From the NCBI GenBank assembly GCA_947472765.1, contig CANJCM010000016.1:1-64000 (forward strand): a DNA stretch of 64,000 nucleotides, read 5' to 3'. The notes beneath the pieces are model-generated. The model saw nothing but the letters and a program-made list of their open reading frames with translations. It was not told where the DNA came from and did no database searches. Source of the stretch: Opitutia bacterium (lineage in GTDB: Bacteria > Verrucomicrobiota > Verrucomicrobiia > Opitutales > Opitutaceae). Shown in pieces: positions 1 to 8,500 of the stretch. The position numbers and the translations under genes were made by a program. Numbering within the stretch: the stretch's first letter is position 1; every line of letters starts with the position of its first letter.

Positions 1-381
1 GGTGGCACGGGTCTCCCGACCCGTGTGCCGTCGGGATTGTCGACCGCTTCGAGCGCCTCCCCAGCCACGGGTCGGGAGACCCGTGCCACGCGGCCCGTGA
101 CCTTCACCATCCGCGAAGCCTCATCCTGGCCGCGCACCGCCAACACGACCGTCCTCGTCCATCCGCAGACCGCGGAGATCCTGCAACGCACCGGCTACGA
201 AGAACTGCCCGCGGCCCAGCAGGTTCGCGCCTGGACACGCTACCTCCATACCGGCGAAGCGCTCGGTTGGGGCGGCCAGTTGATCGCGGGGCTCGCGTGC
301 TTGGGAGGCTGCGTTCTCGTCTGGACCGGCTTCACGCTGGCGGCGCGACGATTCAGCGGGCTCGTTCGCGGGCGAGATTGA
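1..381 (+). CDS. PepSY-associated transmembrane protein, C-terminal end (partial)
   Basis: The frame is open from the left edge of the window to the TGA at 379-381, so the start lies outside. From about base 97 the product has the C-terminal pattern of PepSY-TM (iron-regulated, siderophore-linked) membrane proteins: a beta-strand segment (TVLVHPQTAEIL), then RYLHTGEALGWGGQ with the conserved HTGE, then one hydrophobic helix (LIAGLACLGGCVLVWTGF) ending in a positively charged AARRF. Family members are inner-membrane proteins often found near ferric-siderophore uptake genes; that role is inferred. Bases 2-89 of the same frame are a nested inverted repeat that also occurs between genes at 26952-27028, so the palindrome appears to be translated in frame inside this protein. 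Without the upstream sequence it is unclear whether the gene is intact. Confidence 0.62.
   Translation, partial: GGTGLPTRVPSGLSTASSASPATGRETRATRPVTFTIREASSWPRTANTTVLVHPQTAEILQRTGYEELPAAQQVRAWTRYLHTGEALGWGGQLIAGLACLGGCVLVWTGFTLAARRFSGLVRGRD
2..89. repeat. Nested inverted repeat (family R1) inside the PepSY frame
   Basis: A perfect 24-bp inverted repeat (arms 2-25 and 66-89). Each arm is itself a hairpin of CACGGGTC and GACCCGTG around TCCC or GGGA. The second copy at 26952-27028 has the same architecture with CATGGGTC/GACCCATG, a change matched on both sides of the stem. The spacer between arms differs completely between the two copies. Confidence 0.8.
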
Positions 382-390
382 GCCGCCGCA

Positions 391-537
391 ACTTATTGAG
401 GCTCGCCCAATGGACTGACGCATATTGGCAGGACAATCCTCCCGCTGCTCACGCAGCGGGCCACGACTGAAACGTGGCCCTGCCCGTGAGGGCAGGGATT
501 CGAAACGTGCTGTCAGGTTTATAGACGATTCTCAACA
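391..537. repeat. 147-bp structured palindromic element, copy A
   Basis: Nearly identical to 38487-38633. In order it contains TATTGAGGCTCG at the left end, a CCAAT/ATTGG hairpin, CCCGCTGC-TCAC-GCAGCGGG (441-460), CCACG/CGTGG (461-477), CCCTGCCC-GTGA-GGGCAGGG (478-497), and a degenerate copy of the left end at about 526-537. It begins 9 bp after the stop codon of the PepSY gene. It encodes no protein and has no transposase. The rest of 382-734 holds a second repeat (560-618) and no gene. Confidence 0.8.
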
Positions 538-559
538 AGGGTAGCCGACACGACGTGGC

Positions 560-618
560 GGGCGCGCACGAGGCACGCCCCTACGAAAGGCTCGTCGGGG
601 CGGGGCTCGTCCACGCCC
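560..618. repeat. 60-bp repeat (family R4)
   Basis: Starts with a GGGCGCGC-ACGAG-GCACGCCC hairpin, then a conserved CCCTACGAAAGGC and GGGGCGGGGCTCGTCCACGC tail. The same element is at 22037-22096 (reverse) and 53032-53089 (forward), with a hairpin-only copy at 16341-16366. Confidence 0.75.
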
Positions 619-734
619 GATGGGCCGAATCTGCGCCAGGATTCGCGACCGAAAAACTCGCCATTCGCGGGGGCATTCGTTTTGTCGGCTCATCTGCGAC
701 GATCGCCAATTACGGCGAGCCGCAGCGGCCCCTC

Positions 735-1904
735 ATGCACCGCCCCTCTCTGATCGTCGCCGCGATCGTCGCGCTTCTGCCCGGTTCGTTGTCCGCGCAG
801 GCCGATCCCAAGCCGGCTCCCACCAAGGGCTACGCGGCTGTTCCGCCGGCCCGCCACGACGAGACGTCCTACGTCTTCGGCTGGGGCGAGCGACCGGTAT
901 CGATCGCGAATCCGCGGGGCGGCAGCTCCGAGGGCGCGCCGGTCACACTGGCACCGGGCCGTACTCTACCCTTGCCGGAAATCGCCTCCGCCAAGGATGC
1001 GTTCAACCGGGACCGCGCGGCGATTCTCGCCCTCGCGGGCGATTTTCGCGTGAGCTTTCACGAGATCGAGTCGCTCGGACTGGCGGCGAATTACGAGCCC
1101 CCGCGTTCGTATCATTCGTGGGCCACCGAGCGCGTGCAGGTCATCGAGGACACCGGCCGACGCATCAGTTTGCAGCACACGCTCGTGATGTTCTTTCGCC
1201 GCGAGAGCGGTGAGATTTCCGGACCGGCCCTGACCAAGCACTGGCGGCAGGATTGGACCTTCGAGGATGACGACATCCTCGTCTGGGAAGGCGGCGACGT
1301 TTGGGCCCGCCGTCGTCTCGACACCGCGGCCGCGGCCGGGACCTGGTCGCATGCCGTGTTCAACCTCGAAGACTCGCCTCGTTACGAAGCTTCCGGCCGC
1401 TGGGAGCACCGGGGCAACGTCTCGATGTGGAACAGCGAACGCGCCTGGCGTCCACTGCCGCGCCGCGAGCACAGCGTGCGGAGCGACTACGATGTCGTCG
1501 AAGGTGTGCACAACGTCGTCATCACGCCCACCGGCTGGGTCGAGGAGCGGAACATGTGGAAGCGCGCCACCGAGGGTGGCAAATCGACCGAACCACCGCG
1601 ATACGTGGCGCAGGAACTAGGCATCGACCGCTATGAGCGAATCACCTCACCCAGCCTCGACGCCGCGCACACCTACTGGTCGAAGGCGGCGCCCTATTGG
1701 GCGATTGTCCGGCAAGTCTGGCGTGAGGAGATGGCGCGCCGCGATCGATTCATGATCCGCGACGAATTCGAGGGAAAGATCAGCTACCAGTTCCACAACG
1801 AGTACGTTAAGAAACTGGAAGGCGGCGGCACGTTCGCGCCGGACGAGGCCGGGCGCTTTGTCCGCCGGGTCGTGGCTGGCTTCCTCGCTACTGACGGCAA
1901 GTGA
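735..1904 (+). CDS. DUF6607-like secreted protein
   Basis: A 389-residue secreted protein of unknown function. The frame is open further upstream, but the extra 60 codons read through repeat DNA (560-618). The ATG at 735 gives a clear signal peptide (MHRPSLIVAAIVALLPGSLSAQA), so that start was chosen. The body matches my memory of the DUF6607 family: a WATERVQVI segment near residue 130, a FNLEDSPRYEASGRWEH block near residue 220, then the linked RPLPRREHSVRSDYDVV and ITPTGWVEERN motifs. The C-terminal third is charged and probably helical. No Cys pairs or catalytic motif are obvious. Family members are usually exported, and the neighbouring PepSY gene hints at an envelope or metal-uptake context, but that is inference. 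No Shine-Dalgarno sequence is visible. Confidence 0.7.
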   Translation: MHRPSLIVAAIVALLPGSLSAQADPKPAPTKGYAAVPPARHDETSYVFGWGERPVSIANPRGGSSEGAPVTLAPGRTLPLPEIASAKDAFNRDRAAILALAGDFRVSFHEIESLGLAANYEPPRSYHSWATERVQVIEDTGRRISLQHTLVMFFRRESGEISGPALTKHWRQDWTFEDDDILVWEGGDVWARRRLDTAAAAGTWSHAVFNLEDSPRYEASGRWEHRGNVSMWNSERAWRPLPRREHSVRSDYDVVEGVHNVVITPTGWVEERNMWKRATEGGKSTEPPRYVAQELGIDRYERITSPSLDAAHTYWSKAAPYWAIVRQVWREEMARRDRFMIRDEFEGKISYQFHNEYVKKLEGGGTFAPDEAGRFVRRVVAGFLATDGK

Positions 1905-1983
1905 GCGCGTAGTGCTACGCAGTTGGGACTACGATTTTCCACCCACCACTTGTCCACGGGAGCGGTCCGACGGCCCGAAGACG

Positions 1984-2006
1984 TCACAATGTCATATACA
2001 TTGTGA
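1984..2006. promoter_or_regulatory. 23-bp palindrome, possible operator
   Basis: TCACAATGT and ACATTGTGA form perfect 9-bp arms around a 5-bp AT-rich centre, in an AT-rich stretch of an otherwise GC-rich gap. It lies about 215 bp before the lectin gene. TTGTGA at its right arm, followed 18 bp later by TTTTAC, could be a weak promoter. The rest of 1905-2220 shows no gene. Confidence 0.35.
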
Positions 2007-2220
2007 AATATCTGTAAGAGTGCCTTTTACTGCTCTAGGCCCGATTGCACATGGCCATTATTTCGTTGGCGCGCGGAGGTCTATTTGTCCATGACTTGCA
2101 TTCGCACTCACGAACCTCAGCGATGGTCTTACCCGTTCACCTACGTAGTTTCGCTCACGACTTGGGCTCTTTCTTCGCTTCGATCCGCACCGCCGGGCAG
2201 GTTCCTTCCGGTTCCGAACG

Positions 2221-3471
2221 ATGAACTGGCAAAGAGTCACTCGCTTCCTCGGGGTGCTGGCGGCCGGCCTGATCTGGCAGTCTGCCGGATTCGCACAGCC
2301 GATCCTTTTTCCGAATTTCAGCTCCACCGCCGGACTGACGCTCAATAGCTCCAGCACGACTACCAACTCGGTCTCCTCCGACGGCACGATCCTGCGCCTG
2401 GTCGGCACCACCACGGCCAGCCAAGCCGGCAGCGCGTTCACCAATTCGACAGTGAAGGTTACGACGGGCTTCAGCACCTCATTCAACTTTCGGCTCACCT
2501 CGCGGGGCGGGAGCAGCGACGGCATTGCCGCGGGCGCCGATGGCCTTGTCTTTGTGCTCCAACGCCAGGGCCCGACAGCCTTGGGCGGCACGGGCGAACT
2601 CCTGGGATACGGCGGGATCGGATCGAGCGTCGGCGTCGAGTTCGATACCTTCAAGAACTCGAACCGCGGCGATCCGAGCAGCAACCACTTGGGAGTGAAC
2701 ACCGGCGGCAGTGTCGAATCACTGGTCACCGCAAACGTCGCGCCCGACTTTGACAGCTCGGCCGCCAACGGCCCGAAGTGGACCGCTTGGGTCGACTACA
2801 ATGGGACGGTGCTCGAGGTGCGGGTATCCAACGACGGGATCCGGCCCACGTCCGCGCTACTTTCGCAGTCGATCAATCTCGCCACGACGCTCGGCGGCGA
2901 CTCCGCCTACCTCGGTTTCACTGCGGCGACGGGCGGAGCGGAGGCGAATCATGATTTGCTGACGTGGGCATTTTCCAACGCCTACGCCGCCACTGGCGTC
3001 ACCCTCTTTCAATGGAGCGGGACCGGCTCCTGGACCAACACCGCCAAATGGAATCCGGCCGTCGTTCCCGGCGCCGCCGACGTCGCCTACGTCGCCTCGG
3101 GGACCGCCACTGTCAGCAGCAACTCGACGCTGGGTTTGCTGAATTTCAGCGGTGGAACGCTCGACGGAACCGGCGCCCTCACCCTCGCCCAGAGCGGTTC
3201 AACCTGGAGCGGCGGCGACCTCAGCGGCCTCACCCTCAATGCGAACGGTTCGCTCGCAATCTCCACGAGCAGCGCCAAGCGAATTCTCGGCAGCGCACAT
3301 TTGAACCTCTCCGACGCCACCACCTGGTCCGAGGGAACCATTCAGACGGGTAGCGGCGCGGAGATCACGAACACCGGCGCTTTCACGACCTCGTTCGACG
3401 GCACCGTCACGAGCGACCCGTCCGGGACGCGTGGCACTTTCCGGAACCAGGGCAGCTTCACGAAGACCTAG
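2221..3471 (+). CDS. L-type lectin domain protein, N-terminal part of an amber-broken PEP-CTERM protein
   Basis: A 416-residue product ending at an amber codon (TAG, 3469-3471). It has a signal peptide (MNWQRVTRFLGVLAAGLIWQSAGFAQ). Residues about 28-250 look like a legume/L-type lectin beta-sandwich: GADGLVFVLQ, then GSSVGVEFDTFKNS with the Ca-site-like Asp, SSNHLGVNTGG, and the closing YLGFTAATGG...HDLLTWAFS. After residue 260 it enters WSGTGSW-type beta-helix repeats like those in the next genes. The repeat pattern and reading frame continue straight past the TAG to 5382, so this is best read as the first part of one gene of 1054 codons carrying one nonsense change. If translated alone it would be a secreted lectin without a C-terminal sorting signal. 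Carbohydrate binding is inferred from the fold. Confidence 0.72.
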   Translation: MNWQRVTRFLGVLAAGLIWQSAGFAQPILFPNFSSTAGLTLNSSSTTTNSVSSDGTILRLVGTTTASQAGSAFTNSTVKVTTGFSTSFNFRLTSRGGSSDGIAAGADGLVFVLQRQGPTALGGTGELLGYGGIGSSVGVEFDTFKNSNRGDPSSNHLGVNTGGSVESLVTANVAPDFDSSAANGPKWTAWVDYNGTVLEVRVSNDGIRPTSALLSQSINLATTLGGDSAYLGFTAATGGAEANHDLLTWAFSNAYAATGVTLFQWSGTGSWTNTAKWNPAVVPGAADVAYVASGTATVSSNSTLGLLNFSGGTLDGTGALTLAQSGSTWSGGDLSGLTLNANGSLAISTSSAKRILGSAHLNLSDATTWSEGTIQTGSGAEITNTGAFTTSFDGTVTSDPSGTRGTFRNQGSFTKT

Positions 3472-3531
3472 GCCTCCACCGGCACCACCGAGATCCAGAC
3501 GGCCTTCGAGAACGTCGCGGCCGGCGCGACG

Positions 3532-5382
3532 GTGCTGGTTTCGGGCGGGACGCTCCGGCTCAGCGGCGGCGGCTCGAGCAGCAAGGCCATCGACCTCACC
3601 TCGGCCTCCAAACTGCAGATTACCGGTAACAATTTCGCCTTCACCAGCGGTGCAATAAATAGCGGCGCGACTGGTGGCATCGAGGTCACCGGCGTCACGG
3701 CAGACTTCAGCGGCACAACCGGCACGGCCAACCTTTCGGTCAGCGGTTCGGGGACGCTGAATTTTTCCGGCCCGCACTCGACCACGGGTAAACTGAAGCT
3801 TGGCGCGGGCACGATCCAGGGCGCAGGCCAGGTCGCGGTCGGCGCGTTCGACTTCGATGCCGGCAGCCTCAACGGCAAGGTCCGCTCCACGGGCACCACG
3901 GCTATCTCCAGCGACGCCAAGTCGATTAACGGCGGCGACCTCACCCTCGCCGGGACGACCACCTGGGACGGCTCGACCATCGCCACCGGCAACGGCGCGA
4001 AGCTGACCAACGAGGGCAGCGGCACCTTCAACGCCGGCGATGGCTCCATCACGCATACCGGTGGCACGCGGGGCACGTTCACGAACGCCGGCCAGTTCAA
4101 CAAGAACAGCGGCACGGGCAGCACCGTGGTCGACACCTTCTTCGAGAATTCCGGCCGCGTCAGCGTCTCGACCGGCAAGCTGAAGCTCTCCCAGGGCGCG
4201 GTAAATGCCGAGAACTCCCGCCTCGAAGTCGCCGCGGGTGCGGAATTGGAATTCAACGGCGACGTCACGCTGCCCGCCAAATCCGAGCTCAAGGGCAACG
4301 GCAAGGCCCGGTTCCTCGGCGCGGGCTTCACCCTGCTGGTCAACGCGCTCGTCGAGGTGGCCCGCTTCGATTTCGACGGCGGCACGCTGACGGGCTCGAA
4401 CCGTTTCAGCGGCATCCTCAACTGGAACGACGGCAGTTTGAATTCAGCCGGCACCACCACGATCGAGCACGGCGGTGTCCTGAACCTGAATCAAATCTCG
4501 TCGCACGAATTCAACGGCCGCAGCCTCGTCAACGAAGGCACGGTCAATTGGTTCACCGGCGACATTCGCGCCGGCAGCGGCAGCACCTTCACCAACGAGG
4601 CCGTCTTCAATGACCTCAACGGGGGCACCAAGACCATCCTCGCCCCGGGCGGCTTCGGCGGGACGTTCACCTTCACCAACAACGGTCTCTACAAGAAGAC
4701 CACGGGCGGCACGACCACCATCGAGATTTCCTTCGTGAACAATGGCACGATGGAAATCGCGGCCGGCTCGGTCGTGTTCGCGGGGACGTTCACGAATCAC
4801 GGCGGCGTCCAGATGAAGAACGGCGCCAGCGCCAACTTTTCCGCGCCGCTCAACTTCACCGCCAGCCAGCCGCTGTCCGGCACCGGCGTCATCGACGCCC
4901 CGCAAGTCACCGCCGCCGGGCTGGTTTCGCCGGGCACATCGCCGGGCATGCTGACAGTCACGGGCAATCTCACGCTCCTTGGCACGAGCGAACTGCTGAT
5001 CGAACTCGCCGGCCCGACCCAGGGCACGCAGTACGACTTCATGAGCGTCGGCGGCGCCGCCGAGCTCGGAGGCAGCCAGCTCAAACTCACCCTGTTGAAC
5101 GGATTTGGCGCGAGCATCCTGCCGACCGACACGTTCACCGTCCTGACCGCGGGAACGACGCTCAGCGGCACCTTCAGCAACGTCGGCAACGGCCAGCGCC
5201 TTTTCATGGTGGATGGCGTCGGATCATTTCAGGTGAACTACGGCCTCGGCAGCGCGTTTTCCGCGACCAGCGTCGTGCTCTCGAATTTCTCACCCGTGCC
5301 GGAGCCGTCGACCTACGCGTTGCTGGTCATCGGAACGTTGCTGATCGGCTGGCACCTCCATCGCCGTTCCCCCCGGGGTTGA
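3532..5382 (+). CDS. PEP-CTERM beta-repeat protein, C-terminal part of the amber-broken gene
   Basis: Same frame as 2221-3471, and coding really resumes at 3472, right after the TAG. The GTG at 3532 is only the first formal start and would lack a signal peptide. The product is Gly/Thr/Ser/Asn-rich, with autotransporter-like passenger repeats (GGTLRLSGGGSS, FTNEAVFNDLNGG, SHEFNGRSLVNEGTVNW). It then has a conserved closing module (VSPGTSPGMLTVTGNLTLLGTSELLIEL ... YDFMSVGG ... FTVLTAGTTLSGTFSNV) and a PEP-CTERM tail, VPEPSTYALLVIGTLLIGW followed by HLHRR. PEP-CTERM tails are recognised by exosortase in organisms that make exopolysaccharide. Comparing FTKT-stop-ASTGTTEIQTAFEN with the later FNKNSGTGSTVVDTFFEN suggests the lost codon was Ser (TCG to TAG). 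It is probably a pseudogene half unless the amber is suppressed or is a sequencing error. Confidence 0.68.
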   Translation: MLVSGGTLRLSGGGSSSKAIDLTSASKLQITGNNFAFTSGAINSGATGGIEVTGVTADFSGTTGTANLSVSGSGTLNFSGPHSTTGKLKLGAGTIQGAGQVAVGAFDFDAGSLNGKVRSTGTTAISSDAKSINGGDLTLAGTTTWDGSTIATGNGAKLTNEGSGTFNAGDGSITHTGGTRGTFTNAGQFNKNSGTGSTVVDTFFENSGRVSVSTGKLKLSQGAVNAENSRLEVAAGAELEFNGDVTLPAKSELKGNGKARFLGAGFTLLVNALVEVARFDFDGGTLTGSNRFSGILNWNDGSLNSAGTTTIEHGGVLNLNQISSHEFNGRSLVNEGTVNWFTGDIRAGSGSTFTNEAVFNDLNGGTKTILAPGGFGGTFTFTNNGLYKKTTGGTTTIEISFVNNGTMEIAAGSVVFAGTFTNHGGVQMKNGASANFSAPLNFTASQPLSGTGVIDAPQVTAAGLVSPGTSPGMLTVTGNLTLLGTSELLIELAGPTQGTQYDFMSVGGAAELGGSQLKLTLLNGFGASILPTDTFTVLTAGTTLSGTFSNVGNGQRLFMVDGVGSFQVNYGLGSAFSATSVVLSNFSPVPEPSTYALLVIGTLLIGWHLHRRSPRG

Positions 5383-5533
5383 ACGTCGGGCCGCTGCTCG
5401 CCGGCGGGCCGCTTCGCGAAGGAAGAACTCGGCGCGGCCACCGACCTTCGCGTCTCTTCGCTTTCCTGGCGGCTTAACCCTTGCCCGATCCGGATCCACT
5501 CGCGCCTCGACCGCCACATTCTTGCAAAAACGG

Positions 5534-5563
5534 TTGAGGCAGGCGTTCGGGTTGGCCTAGATA
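5534..5563 (+). promoter_or_regulatory. Possible promoter of the giant PEP-CTERM gene
   Basis: TTGAGG (5534-5539) and TAGATA (5558-5563) are separated by 18 bp and lie just upstream of the GTG start at 5584. The leader is short. The match is by eye and modest. Confidence 0.3.
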
Positions 5564-5583
5564 GGTAGGTTTACTTACCATCT

Positions 5584-8500
5584 GTGAGTTATTTTTTCCG
5601 ATTATTTCCGGTCCGTGCCGTCTTCTTGAGCCTGTTCGCGGCGGGACTGGGGAGCCTCGCCCAGGCTCAGTTCACGTGGACGAGCGGAGCGATCCCCAAG
5701 GCCAGTTTTGCATCGGGCGAGACGCTGACGATCAGCACGACCGCCGATCACGACTTCAACGGACAGGCGATTACCAATGCGGGCACCGTCACTTGGACGG
5801 GGGGCAGTCTTCGCGCCGGCAACGGCGGGACGTTCACCAATGCCTCGGGCGGAATCTTGGACGACGCGTCGTCGGGGACGTTCGGCAACTCCGGTATCGG
5901 CGGCGCGACGATGACGTTTACGAACGCGAGCGGCGCCACGTACAATCTCTCCGTTGGCAAAACCATTCCCGTCAGTTTCACGAACGACGGCACGCTGAAC
6001 GTCACCGCCGGAACCGTCCAATTTTCCGGCGGCGGATCGAGCGCCGGTGCGATCAATGCCACGACGTCGGGCGTAATCGTCCGGTTCACGAACAGCTTTT
6101 CCGTCCCCGATGCCAGCAAGCTCGCCGGCCCGGGGGTCTTCGAGCTGACCAACGGCACGCTTACTCTCGCCGGCACCTTGAATGCGCCGACATTCAACCA
6201 GACGGGAGGCACACTCGCCGGCACCCTTTCGATTCCGAATACGTTCAACTGGTCGGGCGGCAACTGGAACGCTCCGGGCACGACCACCATCGCCAGCACG
6301 GGGACACTCAATCTCACCACGACGGCGAGCCACAACTTCGACGGCCATGCCATCATCAATGACGGCACGGTCCAGTGGGGCGGGGGCAACTTTGTCGCTG
6401 GCAACGGCGGCACCGTGACCAACAACGCCAACTTCAGTGCCACCGCCGCCGGCACCTTCGGCAATTCCGGAGTCGGCGGTGCGAACCCGGTTTTCACCAA
6501 CACCGCCACGGCCACGTTCACGAAGAGCGGCCCGGGAACCCAGACGACGTTCAATGTCCCGTTCAACAACGACGGTGCGGTCGGCGTTCAGTCCGGCACC
6601 CTCGCGCTGAACGGCGGTGGCACGTCCGCCGCCTCCGGCTCCTTTGCGGTCAGCGCGGGCGCCACGCTCAATTTCGGCAGTGGCACCTATGCCGTCGCCA
6701 ACGGGACCTCCTTCTCCGGCGCCGGCACGTTTGGCCTGATTGGCGGCACGCTCTCCATCGCTTCGGGCAGCGCGCCGATGTCCAACCTCACCGTCTCGGG
6801 CGGCACGCTCTCCGGTGCCGGCGCCGCCAGCATCGGCACGCTCACCCACTCCAACGGCACCCTCGCCCTCCAGGCATTGACTCTGACCGGCCCCGGCTCG
6901 ACCTGGACCGGCGGCAACTGGAATGGCTCCGCCGGCTCGACAGCCACAATCGATACAGGAGCAGTCCTCGGCATCTCCTACGTCAGCGACCACCACTATT
7001 ACGACTACCGGCTTGTCACCAACAGCGGCACCGTCAACTGGTCCAGCGGCTACATCCGGGGCGGCCACGGCGGCGGGTTCATCAACAACGCCACCTGGAA
7101 TGACTCGAACGCCGCCAGCGTCGCGTTCGACAACTACTACGGCGGAACCGCGCCCACGTTCACCAACAGCGGCACCGGCACTTATACCAAGACCGGCGCG
7201 GGCAGCGTGGCCTTCAACACTCCCTTTAACAACGACAACGACGTGGTGGTCTCGGCCGGTACGCTCTCGCTCAACGGCGGCGGCGCCACGAGCGGTACCG
7301 GCACGTTCGCCGTCGGATCCGGCGCCACGATCAACTTCGGCGGCGGCACCTCCACTCTCGCCAGCGGAACAGCCTTCAGCGGTTCCGGCACGGTTGGGTT
7401 GAGCGGAGGCACCCTCGCGATCGCCGCCGACAACGCGACGATCTCCAATCTCACGGTCAACGGTGGCACCCTCACGGGCGCAGGCTCCGCCACCATCGGC
7501 AATCTCGCGATCTCCAGCGGCTCCCTGGGCCTGAGCTCCTTTACTCTCACCGGTACGGGCTCGACGTGGACCGGCGGCAACTGGAACGGCGCCGCGGGCT
7601 CCACGGCTTCGATCGCGGCCGGTGCCGTCCTCGGGATTTCCTACGTCAGCGACCACCACTACTTCGACTCCCGTCTCGTCACCAATGACGGCACTGTCAA
7701 CTGGTCCAGCGGTTACATTCGCGGCGGCCACGGCGGCGGGTTCGTCAACAACGCGAGCTGGTTCGACTCGAACACCGGCACCGTTGCCTTCGATAATTAC
7801 TACGGCGGCACCGCGCCCACCTTCACCAACACCACCACCGGCACCTATACCAAGAGCGGGGCTGGCACGGTCTACTTCTACGGACCGTTCAGCAACGCCG
7901 GCAGCGTGCAGGTCCAGGCGGGCACCCTCGTCCTGAACGGCGGCGGCAACAACGCCACCGCGGGCGGCATCACGACTGCGCCGGGCGCGACCGTCCAGTT
8001 CGCATCTGACTTCACCGTGGCTGATGGAGCCGGACTGAACGGATCCGGAACCTTTGTTCTCTCGGGAGGCACGTTGACCATCGGCGGCAACGTGAACGGC
8101 TCCATCTTCCAGCAGACGGGCGGCACGCTGGGCGGTTCGCCCACCCTCACCGGCACGTTCAATTGGTCGGCTGGCAACTGGAACGGCCAGCCCGGCATCC
8201 CCGTCACCACCATCGCGAGCGGCGCGACGCTCAATCTGGCCGGCACAGGCAGCAAGGACTTCAACCAGCGGGCGATTGTGAACGAGGGGACCGTGAACTG
8301 GACGCCGAGCTACCTCCGCGCGGGCCAGGGCGCGTCCTTCACCAATGCCGCCGGCGGTACGTTCAACGATCTGAACAGCGCGAACTACACCGTGTACAAT
8401 CCGTTCGGCGGCACCTTCGCCTTCACGAACAACGGCACCTATGTCCGGAATGTCAGTGGCACGACCTACTTCGACACGACCTTCAACAACCACGGCACGG

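Noticed and set aside
391-537. tRNA or riboswitch
   Set aside because: The multi-hairpin fold recalls a cloverleaf, but there is no acceptor, anticodon or T-loop consensus (GTTCRA), and copies follow stop codons rather than precede genes. Kept as a repeat element.
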